From an uncultured Alteromonadaceae bacterium (GTDB lineage: Bacteria; Pseudomonadota; Gammaproteobacteria; Enterobacterales; Alteromonadaceae), in assembly GCA_947494925.1 (NCBI GenBank), contig CANLWS010000007.1:310001-374000 (forward strand): 64,000 nt of DNA, read 5' to 3'. The position numbers were made by a program, and so were the translations under genes. Positions 9,276 through 18,333 of the stretch are shown one piece after another (position 1 is the first letter of the stretch; each line of letters starts with the position of its first letter). The notes beneath the pieces are model-generated. The model saw only the letters and a list, made by a program, of their open reading frames with translations, was not told the DNA's origin and made no database searches.

Positions 9276-10561
9276 TTAATCAGGCTCAAGTTTCGGTGGA
9301 GAAAGTCGCCCTGGTAGGCGCTGGTGAATCTGCTATGCGATACTTAGAGTCAGGTGATTGCGAGGATTTTAATGTATTTACCAGTGATGGCAAAGGCGAA
9401 TTTAGTCAAAAGCCGATAACCAACATCAAAAACCTTATTCCCGGTGCTTATTCTCGCATTGTCATTGCCAGTCAGTATGTTGATGAAATAGCCAATGCTC
9501 TGCTAGAAGCCGGACATGACATCGCCGACTTGTATTGGTATGACTTTTTGCTCAATAGAACTGAATCTCTCAGCAATATGGTCTTTCGAACTAAGCAGTC
9601 AGAACAAACCTTATATGCAGTATATGATCTGGAAGTATATCCGCCCAATTTTGAAATTGCGGTTTTCTTAGCACGGGCTGAATTAGAGCGTAAGAAACGT
9701 CAATTGGATGCTATTTCACTGATAATCAAAGCGGGAAGTTTCGGTGGTGTCAGTGCACGAGGCAGTTTAAGTCATGGGGTAGACAATGCTGATTGGCGCG
9801 TACAGCACATTCTCATTCCGATGGGGCAATTACTACCAAGTTGCCGACAAGTCCTTTACATCCAAAAAGATGACGCGTTTAATCATCTGACTGACGGTCA
9901 GCAGACCTTTCCGGATAATGTGGTGTCGAGACCTGATCCCAAAAACTTTGCACTGGGTCCCTTGGCTCAGGGGGCAAGGGATGGATTCGAAGTAAGGTCT
10001 TTTTGTGCTTCCCAGATGGCTAAGTCATTTATTCAACAATTTTTGCATGCACAACAAGTAAATGATCCTTTTGTTACCCTTTCGATGAGAGAGTACGATT
10101 ATCAACAAGGCAGAAACTCTAGCTTCGTACTGTACAAAAAGATCGCCAAGCGAGCGCAGGAGCTTGGGGTACCAGTAGTGATTGTAAGAGATACCACAGC
10201 GGCAATGACCACTCCTATTGAGTGGGCTGGAGTCATTGAATGTCCTGTTGCGTCCTTTGACATTGCGATAAGGATGGCTCTTTATGAAGTTGCCATGTTA
10301 AATGTGTCCGTATCATCAGGTCCTTCCTGTGGTTTGATGTTGTTGTCTCAAAATGTGGATTTCATTCTCACCCACATATTGGATGAGAATCAACGCAATA
10401 CCAGCGAAGCGTTTTTGGCAACAACTCAAGGCATAACGAAAGGCAACCAATACCCATTTAGTGAGCAATACCAACACATTTGCTGGTCCGTAAACGATGA
10501 AGATATCTTGCGGACGTTCAGCGATTTTATGAACGAAAAATTAAAGGATTCACATGCATAG
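9272..10561 (+). CDS. protein of unknown function with N-terminal Rossmann domain, possibly glycosyltransferase-like
   Basis: A 429-residue protein that I cannot assign to a family. Residues 1 to ~105 are a third-generation variant of the small Rossmann domain found in its two neighbours (ALVGAGESAMRYL near the start, a SRIVIASQY strand near 65-75). The rest (about 120-429) has alternating helices and strands; the segment FVTLSMREYDY near 270, VPVVIVRDT near 306 and a serine-rich VSSGPSCGLML near 350 suggest the second half of a GT-B-like transferase. It overlaps the LicD-like gene by 4 bases and the TylF-like gene by 8 bases. A link to the phosphonate or the sugar is inferred from position only. 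Confidence 0.5.
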   Translation: MINQAQVSVEKVALVGAGESAMRYLESGDCEDFNVFTSDGKGEFSQKPITNIKNLIPGAYSRIVIASQYVDEIANALLEAGHDIADLYWYDFLLNRTESLSNMVFRTKQSEQTLYAVYDLEVYPPNFEIAVFLARAELERKKRQLDAISLIIKAGSFGGVSARGSLSHGVDNADWRVQHILIPMGQLLPSCRQVLYIQKDDAFNHLTDGQQTFPDNVVSRPDPKNFALGPLAQGARDGFEVRSFCASQMAKSFIQQFLHAQQVNDPFVTLSMREYDYQQGRNSSFVLYKKIAKRAQELGVPVVIVRDTTAAMTTPIEWAGVIECPVASFDIAIRMALYEVAMLNVSVSSGPSCGLMLLSQNVDFILTHILDENQRNTSEAFLATTQGITKGNQYPFSEQYQHICWSVNDEDILRTFSDFMNEKLKDSHA

Positions 10562-11606
10562 TGTCTGTTATGTATGGGGAACAGGTTCCCTCAGCGAAAA
10601 ATTTGTCGACCGGGATTGGCCGTTTGAAATAAACGCATTTGTCGACCCTAATAAAACAGGATCTTTTCTGGCGTTGCCTGTCATCTCTCCGGAGCAATTG
10701 GCCGGCAAACGGTTTGATTTATTGGTGATCAGTTCCAGCTTTGTCAGCGAAATTGCAGCAAGGTTAGGCAGCCTGAATATCGATTTAAACAAGGTGTTTG
10801 TTTTTAAAAGCTCTGTGTTAGAGCTTATTCCTTTGAGTGAATTTGTTGAAATTCAGGGCGGCAAACAGTATCACTTACCCTGGCGAAGCCAGCTTAACCG
10901 CGTGCATAATAGTCTCAGTAGCGATATTGTTTTCCCGGATGTTTATCAGGAGTTGGCCAAGAGTGTCGGTTATGCACATATTGCCTCTGTTGAAGGGGAT
11001 TTGGCAGAATTTGGTACTTGCTCTGGTTTTACAGCGTCATTGATAGCCTATTCCATCCAATATTATAGCGACAATTTAGGCAAGCACGAAACGATTCATG
11101 GTCAAGAACCCAGAAAATTGCATCTGTTTGATAGCTTCGAAGGGTTTCCTGAATCTACTCAAGAAGCAGACATCAATTCGCCGCATGTGCAGTCTGGCGC
11201 TTGGGGAGAAGGAACAGCAAGGGGCTTGAATGAGCAAGAACTGGTGAGCTTGTGTAGCCAGTTTCTTAGCAAGGAACGGATCAAAACATATCCCGGGTGG
11301 TACAAAGACACCCTGCAAATCATAGAAGCGGATACACGTTTTGCTTTTGTGCACATTGATTGTGATTTATACGAATCAACCATTGATGTCCTAAAGCACC
11401 TGTTCAGTGAACGCCTGATCAGTGAGGGGGCCATTCTGTTGTTTGACAACTGGTTCTGCAACCGTGCCTCTGATTCTTATGGCGAGCAACGAGCCTGGAG
11501 TGAAATTTGCTCAATGTTTGAAATTCAGCACACCAATCTGGGGATGTACGCTTGTGTTGGCAATCGTATTGTCGTCCACGATTACAATAAGAGAATAACA
11601 AAATGA
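10554..11606 (+). CDS. TylF/MycF-family O-methyltransferase with N-terminal Rossmann domain
   Basis: A 350-residue protein. The first ~95 residues repeat the small Rossmann domain seen in the two preceding genes (VWGTGSLS near the start, AFVDPNKTG at 28-36, DLLVISSS at 55-62). The rest is a TylF-type SAM methyltransferase: EFGTCSG at 152-158, LFDSFEGFPE at 191-200, and the metal-binding HIDCDLYES (Asp269, Asp271) followed by FDNW at 297-300. TylF enzymes methylate sugar hydroxyls with a divalent metal. It probably O-methylates a glycan residue, although action on a phosphonate group cannot be excluded. Confidence 0.8.
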   Translation: MHSVCYVWGTGSLSEKFVDRDWPFEINAFVDPNKTGSFLALPVISPEQLAGKRFDLLVISSSFVSEIAARLGSLNIDLNKVFVFKSSVLELIPLSEFVEIQGGKQYHLPWRSQLNRVHNSLSSDIVFPDVYQELAKSVGYAHIASVEGDLAEFGTCSGFTASLIAYSIQYYSDNLGKHETIHGQEPRKLHLFDSFEGFPESTQEADINSPHVQSGAWGEGTARGLNEQELVSLCSQFLSKERIKTYPGWYKDTLQIIEADTRFAFVHIDCDLYESTIDVLKHLFSERLISEGAILLFDNWFCNRASDSYGEQRAWSEICSMFEIQHTNLGMYACVGNRIVVHDYNKRITK

Positions 11607-12541
11607 ATGTTTTAGTCACCGGTGCCTGCGGTTATAAAGGTACTAAGTTGATCCCTAAGTTGCTTGCCGCTGGCCATAAGATCAAAGCTTTGGATCTGCA
11701 ATGGTTTGGCAATTTTTTAGGCGAACATGAAAACCTTCAAGTCATCAAACAGGATGTCAGGAACACCCACGAGATCGATCTCGGTGGCGTGGATGCCATT
11801 GTTCACCTCGCATCAATTGCCAATGATCCTTGTGGTGATCTCAACCCTAAGTTGACTTGGGAAGTGAGTGCGTTGTCTACCATGCAGTTGGCTGACAAAG
11901 CAAAACGACATGGCATTAAACACTTTATCTACGCCTCATCGGGCAGTGTGTATGGTGTGAAGGACGAAGCACAAGTGACTGAAGACCTGAGCCTCGAACC
12001 TATTTCAGAGTACAACAAGACAAAAATGGTCGCCGAGCGCGTTATCCTTAGTTATCAAAACGCCATGACAGTGCAAATTGTGCGTCCGGCTACGGTCTGC
12101 GGTTTATCAGATAGAATGCGTTTGGATGTGTCGGTCAATATGCTGACCATGCAAGCTTTGAAAAATGGCAAAATTACCGTTTTCGGTGGTAAGCAAACCC
12201 GACCTAATATCCATATTGATGATATTACTGACCTCTATGTATTCTTGTTGGATAACCCTCAGGTTCAGGGCGTCTACAACGCTGGGTTTGAAAATATTTC
12301 TATCTTGGATATTGCTAACATGGTGACCAATCGAATTGATGCCGAAGTAATAACGACGCCATCAAATGATCCGCGCTCTTATAGAATTAACTCGGATAAG
12401 CTCCTCGCTACCGGCTTTAAGCCACAAAAAAACGTTCAGTGTGCCATCGATGAAATCGTTGCAGCATACAATGCTGGTGCACTTAAGGACGAACCGCATT
12501 TCCACAACCTCAATTGGATGCAGGGAAATAACTTGGCATGA
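11603..12541 (+). CDS. NAD-dependent sugar epimerase/dehydratase (extended SDR)
   Basis: A 312-residue extended SDR. The nucleotide loop is TGACGYKG at 6-13, the serine motif SSGSVYG is at 112-118 and the catalytic pair is Tyr137/Lys141 (YNKTK). The enzyme should act on a nucleotide-linked sugar. It is followed with a 4-base overlap by a GmhA-type sedoheptulose-7-phosphate isomerase, so a heptose nucleotide is the likely substrate. The exact reaction (epimerisation, dehydration or reduction) cannot be read from the motifs. Confidence 0.8.
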   Translation: MNVLVTGACGYKGTKLIPKLLAAGHKIKALDLQWFGNFLGEHENLQVIKQDVRNTHEIDLGGVDAIVHLASIANDPCGDLNPKLTWEVSALSTMQLADKAKRHGIKHFIYASSGSVYGVKDEAQVTEDLSLEPISEYNKTKMVAERVILSYQNAMTVQIVRPATVCGLSDRMRLDVSVNMLTMQALKNGKITVFGGKQTRPNIHIDDITDLYVFLLDNPQVQGVYNAGFENISILDIANMVTNRIDAEVITTPSNDPRSYRINSDKLLATGFKPQKNVQCAIDEIVAAYNAGALKDEPHFHNLNWMQGNNLA

Positions 12542-13107
12542 TCGAGCATATTCAAGGGTATCTAAGCAAGTTAAATAGTATCACTCAGTCTCACGACTGG
12601 CGTGATATAGAACCTCTGGCCGAGTCATTATTAGAGGCTGTCCGGGCGAATCGTCAGGTGTTTTTATGTGGCAACGGCGGTAGTGCCGGAAATGCGGCTC
12701 ATTTGGCCAACGATTTTTTATACGGTATTGAGCCTGGTGGAAACTCACTAAATGTGGAAGCTTTAAGTGCGAATTCAGCGGTGTTGACTTGCCTCGGCAA
12801 TGATATCGGTTATGACCAAATCTTTTCTCATCAGCTTAAAGTGAAAGGGCAAGAAGGTGATATCTTGATTGTACTTTCAGGCAGCGGCAACTCGGCGAAT
12901 ATTCTTCGTGCTATCGAACAAGCTAATTCAATCGGTATGCAGACATTTTCGATCTTGGGATACCAGGGCGGAAAAGCGAAAACGATCAGCAAACATGCAA
13001 TTCATTTCGCTATCGACGACATGCAAATTTCTGAAGATCTGCAGTTGATAGTCGGCCATATGTTAATGCAGTACATGAATCAAAAGTTGAAGGAGCAGGA
13101 TGTCTGA
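12538..13107 (+). CDS. gmhA: phosphoheptose isomerase (SIS domain)
   Basis: A 189-residue SIS-domain protein with the GmhA pattern: CGNGGSAGNAAHLANDF at 44-60, the phosphate loop SGSGNS at 114-119, and the EDLQLIVGHM helix carrying Glu166 and His174. GmhA converts sedoheptulose 7-phosphate to D-glycero-D-manno-heptose 7-phosphate, the first step to ADP- or GDP-heptose. Its length (~190) is normal. Its island setting, with SDRs on both sides and a PfkB-type kinase fusion 11 kb downstream in the same operon, argues for a dedicated pathway separate from lipopolysaccharide core heptose. Confidence 0.88.
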   Translation: MIEHIQGYLSKLNSITQSHDWRDIEPLAESLLEAVRANRQVFLCGNGGSAGNAAHLANDFLYGIEPGGNSLNVEALSANSAVLTCLGNDIGYDQIFSHQLKVKGQEGDILIVLSGSGNSANILRAIEQANSIGMQTFSILGYQGGKAKTISKHAIHFAIDDMQISEDLQLIVGHMLMQYMNQKLKEQDV

Positions 13108-14089
13108 TACAGTTTGCGTAATTGGCAGCAACTCCTTTTCAGGAGCGTATTTCTGTAAATACCTCCTGGAACAAGGCGTTAATGTCATTGGACTTAGTCG
13201 TTCTCCAGAGCCTATTAATCCACTCTTGCCGCACAAGTGGGTTAATGACAGGAAAGTGAGTTTTTACCAGTACGATCTCAATCATCATCTATCTGAAATC
13301 GAAAGTCTGTTCGATTCAGAAAAACCTGCACACATTTACAACTTTGCTGCGCAAAGTATGGTTGGTCAAAGCTGGACATATCCTGAACATTGGTTCAATA
13401 CCAATGTAGTTTCTTCCGTTAAACTGCACAACATGTTACGCCATAAAGATTTCCTGGATAGATACATCCATATTTCGACGCCAGAAGTGTACGGCAGCTG
13501 CAGTGGTTTTGTGCATGAAGACCACCCTTACAATCCAAGTACCCCTTACGCTGTTTCCCGTGCAGCAGCAGACATGAGTTTAAAAACTTTTTTTGATGTG
13601 CATGGGTTTCCGGTTGTGACCACAAGAGCCGCTAACGTGTATGGTGAAGGTCAGCAACTGTACAGGCTTATTCCGAAAACCATTTTATGCGTTCTGACGG
13701 GCAACAAACTGCCGCTACATGGTGGTGGCCACTCAGAGCGTGCCTTTATTCACATGGATGATGTGTCCATCGCCACAGAGCTTGTTGGCCAAAGTGGAGC
13801 CTTAGGTGAGACCTATCATATATCAGGCGAGAAAACTATTTCGATACGTAACCTGGTCAAGATGATCTGCGATCAGATGTCCGTCGAGTTCGAACAGGTC
13901 AGCGATGTCACTGAAGACCGTCCTGGAAAAGATGCCGCTTATCTGCTTGATAGCCAAAAGCTCAGAGGGCTAAATGATTGGCAAGACAACGTCTCATTGC
14001 AAGATGGCATCGCACGCACCATTACCTGGCTTAAAGACAACTTTGAACAACTAAAACATCAGCCCGCAGAATACATTCACAAGGAATAG
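13100..14089 (+). CDS. nucleotide-sugar dehydratase/epimerase-like SDR with altered catalytic motifs
   Basis: A 329-residue extended SDR resembling GDP-mannose and dTDP-glucose 4,6-dehydratases (FAAQSMVGQSW near 82-92, RPGKDAAYLLD near 274-284, TRAANVYG). Two motifs differ from the textbook form. The active-site loop is STPEVYG at 126-132, where dTDP-glucose dehydratases have Asp in place of the Pro. The Tyr-x3-Lys pair reads Tyr150-AVS-Arg154. The GDP-mannose enzymes also lack that Asp (they use T-S-E), so dehydratase activity is possible. In this cluster a heptose nucleotide is a reasonable substrate, but this is inference. Confidence 0.75.
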   Translation: MSDTVCVIGSNSFSGAYFCKYLLEQGVNVIGLSRSPEPINPLLPHKWVNDRKVSFYQYDLNHHLSEIESLFDSEKPAHIYNFAAQSMVGQSWTYPEHWFNTNVVSSVKLHNMLRHKDFLDRYIHISTPEVYGSCSGFVHEDHPYNPSTPYAVSRAAADMSLKTFFDVHGFPVVTTRAANVYGEGQQLYRLIPKTILCVLTGNKLPLHGGGHSERAFIHMDDVSIATELVGQSGALGETYHISGEKTISIRNLVKMICDQMSVEFEQVSDVTEDRPGKDAAYLLDSQKLRGLNDWQDNVSLQDGIARTITWLKDNFEQLKHQPAEYIHKE

Positions 14090-14093
14090 ACCG

Positions 14094-14747
14094 TTGGAAA
14101 TAGATTTACTACGTAATTATCCCAAAAGTAAACGTGATACTGCTGGCCGAAGCGAAATCATGAGCGACGAAGTAAAAGCCGTTGCAAGGCAATATGGGAA
14201 AGATTTTTTTGATGGCGACCGGTTATATGGTTACGGCGGTTTCCATTATCATCCTAGATTCTGGACCCCGGTTATTCCAGATTTTCAAGCTCACTTTGGC
14301 TTATCGGCTTCAAGCAAGATTCTCGACGTTGGCTGCGCTAAAGGCTTTATGTTGCACGATTTGCGTGAAGGTATTCCAGGTATTGAGGTCGCTGGCTTGG
14401 ATATTTCAGATTATGCCATCGAGCATGCCAAGGAAGAGGTGAAGCCCTTTTTACAGGTTGGCGATGCCATGAGTTTACCTTATGCCGACAAGAGTTTTGA
14501 GGTGGTGTTTAGCATCAATACAGTGCACAACCTGGATAAGGAAGACTGCGCCAAAGCTCTGCATGAAATCATGCGAGTAAGCAAAGGTAAGGCATTTATC
14601 ACTGTAGACGCTTATCGTGATAGGAAAGAGCAGGAAAGGATGTTGCAGTGGGCGCTTACAGCAAAAACTATTTTGCATGTGGACGAGTGGAAAGCCTTTT
14701 TCAAAGAGGTTGGCTACACTGGCGATTACTATTGGTTTATTCCATAA
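14094..14747 (+). CDS. class I SAM-dependent methyltransferase
   Basis: A 217-residue methyltransferase. The SAM-binding loop is DVGCAKG at 78-84, followed by an acidic strand end (GLDIS), the DAMSLPYAD motif and SINTVHN. The TTG start at 14094 is preferred over the ATG at 14161: AAGGAAT at 14081-14087 is well spaced for it, and the extra residues (LRNYPKSKRD) look conserved in this family. An aromatic, Gly-rich segment YGYGGFHYHPRFW precedes the SAM domain. It likely methylates the sugar made by the preceding genes; the target atom is unknown. Confidence 0.75.
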   Translation: MEIDLLRNYPKSKRDTAGRSEIMSDEVKAVARQYGKDFFDGDRLYGYGGFHYHPRFWTPVIPDFQAHFGLSASSKILDVGCAKGFMLHDLREGIPGIEVAGLDISDYAIEHAKEEVKPFLQVGDAMSLPYADKSFEVVFSINTVHNLDKEDCAKALHEIMRVSKGKAFITVDAYRDRKEQERMLQWALTAKTILHVDEWKAFFKEVGYTGDYYWFIP

Positions 14748-14758
14748 GGTAACGATAG

Positions 14759-15964
14759 ATGAGCCATTATCATGTTGTACGCATTAGTCCTCTGGTCAAT
14801 CTGACATTGCGAATGCAGATTACCAAAGATGAGAGCTTGGCGGGCATGGACTATGACGGCATTCTTTCTCACATCTGCAGAATGCATCTCAATTATTCCG
14901 ATGTGTTCAAATTTGAGATGGAGAAGCTGGGCAATCAATGTGAAGAAATCCTGTATGATGTAGAGCCGCTGCAAAAGCGCTGGGCGATCGAGAATGATTT
15001 GCCACTTGAACCCGGTGAACAATGGCAGCTCAAAATCGTATTGGCGCAATTAAAAAAGCTAAACCCTGACGTTGTCGTGATTCAAGGGTTTACCCGAATT
15101 GAAGCAAAAGCAATCGAAGAGGTCAGTGATCAAATCCCCAATCTAAAGAAGATTGTTGTTCACTCTGGTGCCATCAACAATGGGTTAAGTACGGTTACTC
15201 AGGACACTATCTTGCTCGCTGGCACACCTTCTATTCTTCAGTCATTTCAGAAAGCAGGTTTGCCATCACACCTTTTGTATCATTGTTTTGACACGCGCTT
15301 GTTGGTTGAGCTTCAGGAAAATGAGCGGTCTGAGGGGTTTACTTTTTTAGGCTCATCAGGATTCGGCTATGGCAATATCCACAAATATCGTTATTGGGAG
15401 TTACTCAAGCTTGTTTACAACACGCCGCTAAAGGTGTGGTTAGACGATAGAGACAATTATCAGACTACTGAACATATGCTCAATCCATTCTTGGGTAGGC
15501 CTCTTTTAGATGTTTGCTACAATGACCTAGAGCAAGACATCGATACGTTACCGCCACCGCGAACTCCTCTGAGAGATTTGTTACCTCCTGAGCGTGTTAA
15601 CGGCCCTAAATACGGGTTGCCGTTTTTTCAATTGATGAAAGACTCCGCTATTTCATTGCATAGGCATGCTGGCAAAGTTCCTACTGAGGTTGGCGCTATG
15701 AGAATGTTTCAGGCAACCGGCGTTGGCTCTTGCTTGTTAACTGATACGGCGAGCAATATGCAGGACCTTTATGAACCTGATGTAGAAGTGGTGACCTATT
15801 CCTGTGTTGAGGAATGTGTAGAAAAAGCCAACTATTTGATGGCCAACCCAGCCAAAGCTCGAGAGATTGCCGACAAAGGACAACAACGAACGTTGCGAGA
15901 CCATTCTTCGCAAGTCCGATACAACACCTTCCATCAGATTATGCTGGAAGCTTTGAAGAACTAA
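14759..15964 (+). CDS. CgeB-like glycosyltransferase (GT-B)
   Basis: A 401-residue protein whose second half matches the CgeB / Glyco_trans_1_2 type: LGSSGFGYGN near 199-208, LPFFQLMKDSAISLHRHAGKV near 285-305, GAMRMFQATGVGS near 313 and a C-terminal helix with NPAKAREIADKGQQRTLRDHS. No membrane segment is visible, so it acts in the cytosol. CgeB-like transferases are common in flagellin and capsule loci. With the Maf protein encoded at 37269 and a second CgeB-like protein at 30821, it would extend a glycan before or after transfer to flagellin. Confidence 0.75.
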   Translation: MSHYHVVRISPLVNLTLRMQITKDESLAGMDYDGILSHICRMHLNYSDVFKFEMEKLGNQCEEILYDVEPLQKRWAIENDLPLEPGEQWQLKIVLAQLKKLNPDVVVIQGFTRIEAKAIEEVSDQIPNLKKIVVHSGAINNGLSTVTQDTILLAGTPSILQSFQKAGLPSHLLYHCFDTRLLVELQENERSEGFTFLGSSGFGYGNIHKYRYWELLKLVYNTPLKVWLDDRDNYQTTEHMLNPFLGRPLLDVCYNDLEQDIDTLPPPRTPLRDLLPPERVNGPKYGLPFFQLMKDSAISLHRHAGKVPTEVGAMRMFQATGVGSCLLTDTASNMQDLYEPDVEVVTYSCVEECVEKANYLMANPAKAREIADKGQQRTLRDHSSQVRYNTFHQIMLEALKN

Positions 15965-15968
15965 GAAA

Positions 15969-16622
15969 ATGAAAGATACCAAAGAAGCACAATATCAAGA
16001 GTTGTTTGACTACCCTGAGACTAAGATGGGAGTGATGATCAACCAGGTTTGGCAGGACGATCCGAAGCGCGTTGTCTTTGTTCTGGCCAGGTATAAATTC
16101 GTCGCGAAAATGCTGGCCGGGAAAGATAACGTCTTAGAAATAGGATGCGCCGATGCATTTGGCTCCCGTGTCGTGGCCAAAGAAGTAAAAAATTTGGTTG
16201 TATCAGATTTTGATCCGGTATTCGTTGATACGGTGCAAAACAATGGCCGCGAACCATGGGAAAAGAACGCGAGAGTGCACGATATAGTGGCTTCAGCAAC
16301 CGAAGAAAAGTTCGATGCAGCCTACTGCCTAGATGTGTTTGAGCATATCGAACCCAAGTATGAAAGCGCAGTGCTGGAAAACTTGAGCCAATCTGTAGTG
16401 GACAGAGGGGCGGTCATTATCGGCATTCCTTCTTTGGAATCTCAAACCTATGCATCACCTCAGAGTAAAATCGGGCATGTGAACTGCAAATCCGGCAACG
16501 AGTTTAAGTCTCTGTTGGAAAAACACTTTTCACAGGTATTTTTATTTTCAATGAATGATGAAGTGGTGCACACTGGCTTTTATCCGATGGCGCATTACTT
16601 GTTTGCACTTTGCGTGAAATAA
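15969..16622 (+). CDS. class I SAM-dependent methyltransferase
   Basis: A 217-residue methyltransferase with the SAM loop LEIGCADAFGS near 57-67, the acidic strand end SDFDP, and LDVFEHIEP near 121, a motif of small-molecule and sugar O-methyltransferases. It follows the CgeB-like gene by 4 bases, and a 90-base gap follows. It is one of at least six methyltransferases in the island, so the glycan is probably heavily methylated. The acceptor cannot be told. Confidence 0.72.
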   Translation: MKDTKEAQYQELFDYPETKMGVMINQVWQDDPKRVVFVLARYKFVAKMLAGKDNVLEIGCADAFGSRVVAKEVKNLVVSDFDPVFVDTVQNNGREPWEKNARVHDIVASATEEKFDAAYCLDVFEHIEPKYESAVLENLSQSVVDRGAVIIGIPSLESQTYASPQSKIGHVNCKSGNEFKSLLEKHFSQVFLFSMNDEVVHTGFYPMAHYLFALCVK

Positions 16623-16712
16623 TCAAGATATACGCTCAAACACCATTAATTTTTCGCCGTTGAGGGCGATATATTAGTAGTAAAGTCACCTTAAACGCAG
16701 TGCTTTTATATT

Positions 16713-17495
16713 TTGCAGATTAAACCGATTTCGTCTTTCACAAACGACATGCTGGATCCGGTCTTAGACACTGGTGATGGCTTTGTGTTGTTTGCGCTAT
16801 CCAACACTGATCTCGCCTTGCTGAGAAATGTGGTGCGTGATCAATATCTGCACCGAATTCAGTGCGAGTGCCCGGACAAAGTTGGCCACTATGCCGCTGA
16901 AGGTATGGCTAGCTATCATCAGCAGTACAATTCAGCGCATTTCGACCATGCCAAAGTATGGAGCAAACCAAACCGAGTATTAGGACCTGGCACCTATGAG
17001 CAGATCCTGCGCACTGATTTATTTCGACAATTGAATGCTCTTTACCCAGGAATGGGCGTTTCAGATGAAGAAAACTTCGGTTGGCCAAATGTTTATTGGC
17101 GTTTGGTCAGGCCTGGTAGCGCCGACATAGGTCCGGTTCACGCTGATGCCTGGTTCTGGGAGCTGGGGCATGGCAGCATGCCCGTAAATCACTATCGCAT
17201 CAAAATTTGGTTGTCACTTTTCTCTACCCGTGGTCAAAGTGGTTTGAGAGTGGTGCCTAAGTCGCAAAAGAAAACAGATTGGCGTTACCATGGTGAAATG
17301 CGAAGTGGGGTGAACAAACCTGTGCTGGATGAAGTGGAAGAGGAGCTCGACTTATTCAACTTGCCACTGAGTGAAGGGCAGGGTGTGATTTTTCACGATC
17401 GATTGCTGCACGGTGGAATGCCAAATCAAAGTGATGCATCAAGAGTCAGTCTGGAATGCACATTGCTTGTACCCAACAAGCATTCAACGAGTTAA
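16713..17495 (+). CDS. phytanoyl-CoA dioxygenase-like Fe(II)/2-oxoglutarate oxygenase
   Basis: A 260-residue PhyH-type oxygenase. The iron triad is His143-x-Asp145 (VHADAW) and His233 (FHDRLLHGG), and Arg244 suits 2-oxoglutarate binding. PhyH enzymes hydroxylate fatty-acyl, sugar or antibiotic substrates; one branch acts on phosphonates (PhnY). The TTG at 16713 gives the longest frame; ATG at 16750 is an alternative start and neither has a clear ribosome site. The 90-base gap upstream separates it from the methyltransferases, and the split transketolase follows. It may hydroxylate a sugar, a sugar-linked acyl group or a phosphonate. Confidence 0.72.
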   Translation: MQIKPISSFTNDMLDPVLDTGDGFVLFALSNTDLALLRNVVRDQYLHRIQCECPDKVGHYAAEGMASYHQQYNSAHFDHAKVWSKPNRVLGPGTYEQILRTDLFRQLNALYPGMGVSDEENFGWPNVYWRLVRPGSADIGPVHADAWFWELGHGSMPVNHYRIKIWLSLFSTRGQSGLRVVPKSQKKTDWRYHGEMRSGVNKPVLDEVEEELDLFNLPLSEGQGVIFHDRLLHGGMPNQSDASRVSLECTLLVPNKHSTS

Positions 17496-17508
17496 GAAAG
17501 AGAAGTAT

Positions 17509-18333
17509 ATGCAAACTCAAGTTGCACAAGATATCGCAAAGATTCGACATCAATTGGTCGAAATATCATGCAAAAACAAAGTACCCCACCTGGCGTGCTC
17601 GTTATCCAGTGTAGAAATTCTCTACACCTTGTATTTCAAGATTATGCAGATCAATCCAGAGCAACCTCAATGGTCTGATCGAGACCGTTTTTTACTCGGC
17701 AAAGGCCACGCTGCGGCCGTGTTGTATAGTGTATTGGGTTTTCGCGGGTTTTATCCCACAGATGCGGTGATGTCACTTGGTGAAGACTTAAGCCCGTTTG
17801 AAGAGCACCCTGGTAAACATTCGCCCCCTGGCGTGGAGAATATTTCAGGCTCACTTGGCCACGCTTTAGGGTTGGCGACTGGAATGGCGAAAGCGGCCAA
17901 ACTGCAAGGCTCATCCGCACACTTTTATGTGCTGGTAGGCGATGGAGAATTGAATGAAGGTACCAACTGGGAAGCGGCAATGTTTGCGCCTGCTCATCAG
18001 TTGGACAATCTGACAGTAGTTGTCGATTTCAACAAGTTGCAAGGAACCGGTCGTAGCTGTGACATCATGCAGCTAGAAGACATGCAGGAAAAATGGCACG
18101 CATTTGGATGGAATAGCACCAGAATTGATGGTCATAGTGTCGAAGAGCTGGAGCAGGCTCTTGCAAAAGAAAGTATTGTGGCGGGCCAACCCAGAGCCAT
18201 TGTCGCTGATACGGTGAAAGGTCACGGCATCAGCTTTATGGCAGACGACAACAATTGGCATTATCGGATCCCTACGGAAGAAGAGCTGGCGTCAGTGGCT
18301 GAAACACTAGGAATAGAGAGAGCTGAGGGATGA
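17509..18333 (+). CDS. transketolase, N-terminal (ThDP-binding) subunit
   Basis: A 274-residue subunit corresponding to the pyrophosphate-binding half of transketolase: GKGHAAAVLY near 63, the LGHALGLATG helix, and the ThDP motif GDGELNEGTNWEA ending in FN. The frame is open from 17413, but the ATG at 17509 has an AAAGAGAAG ribosome site and gives the normal N-terminus; the upstream start would overlap the oxygenase gene by 83 bases. With the next gene it forms a complete split transketolase that transfers a two-carbon unit. Beside a GmhA pathway it could make sedoheptulose 7-phosphate locally, or add a two-carbon branch to a keto sugar. Confidence 0.88.
   Translation: MQTQVAQDIAKIRHQLVEISCKNKVPHLACSLSSVEILYTLYFKIMQINPEQPQWSDRDRFLLGKGHAAAVLYSVLGFRGFYPTDAVMSLGEDLSPFEEHPGKHSPPGVENISGSLGHALGLATGMAKAAKLQGSSAHFYVLVGDGELNEGTNWEAAMFAPAHQLDNLTVVVDFNKLQGTGRSCDIMQLEDMQEKWHAFGWNSTRIDGHSVEELEQALAKESIVAGQPRAIVADTVKGHGISFMADDNNWHYRIPTEEELASVAETLGIERAEG

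Noticed and set aside
17413-17508. Upstream extension of the transketolase N-terminal subunit
   Set aside because: It would overlap the oxygenase gene by 83 bases and adds residues not found in transketolases; the ATG at 17509 has a good ribosome site.
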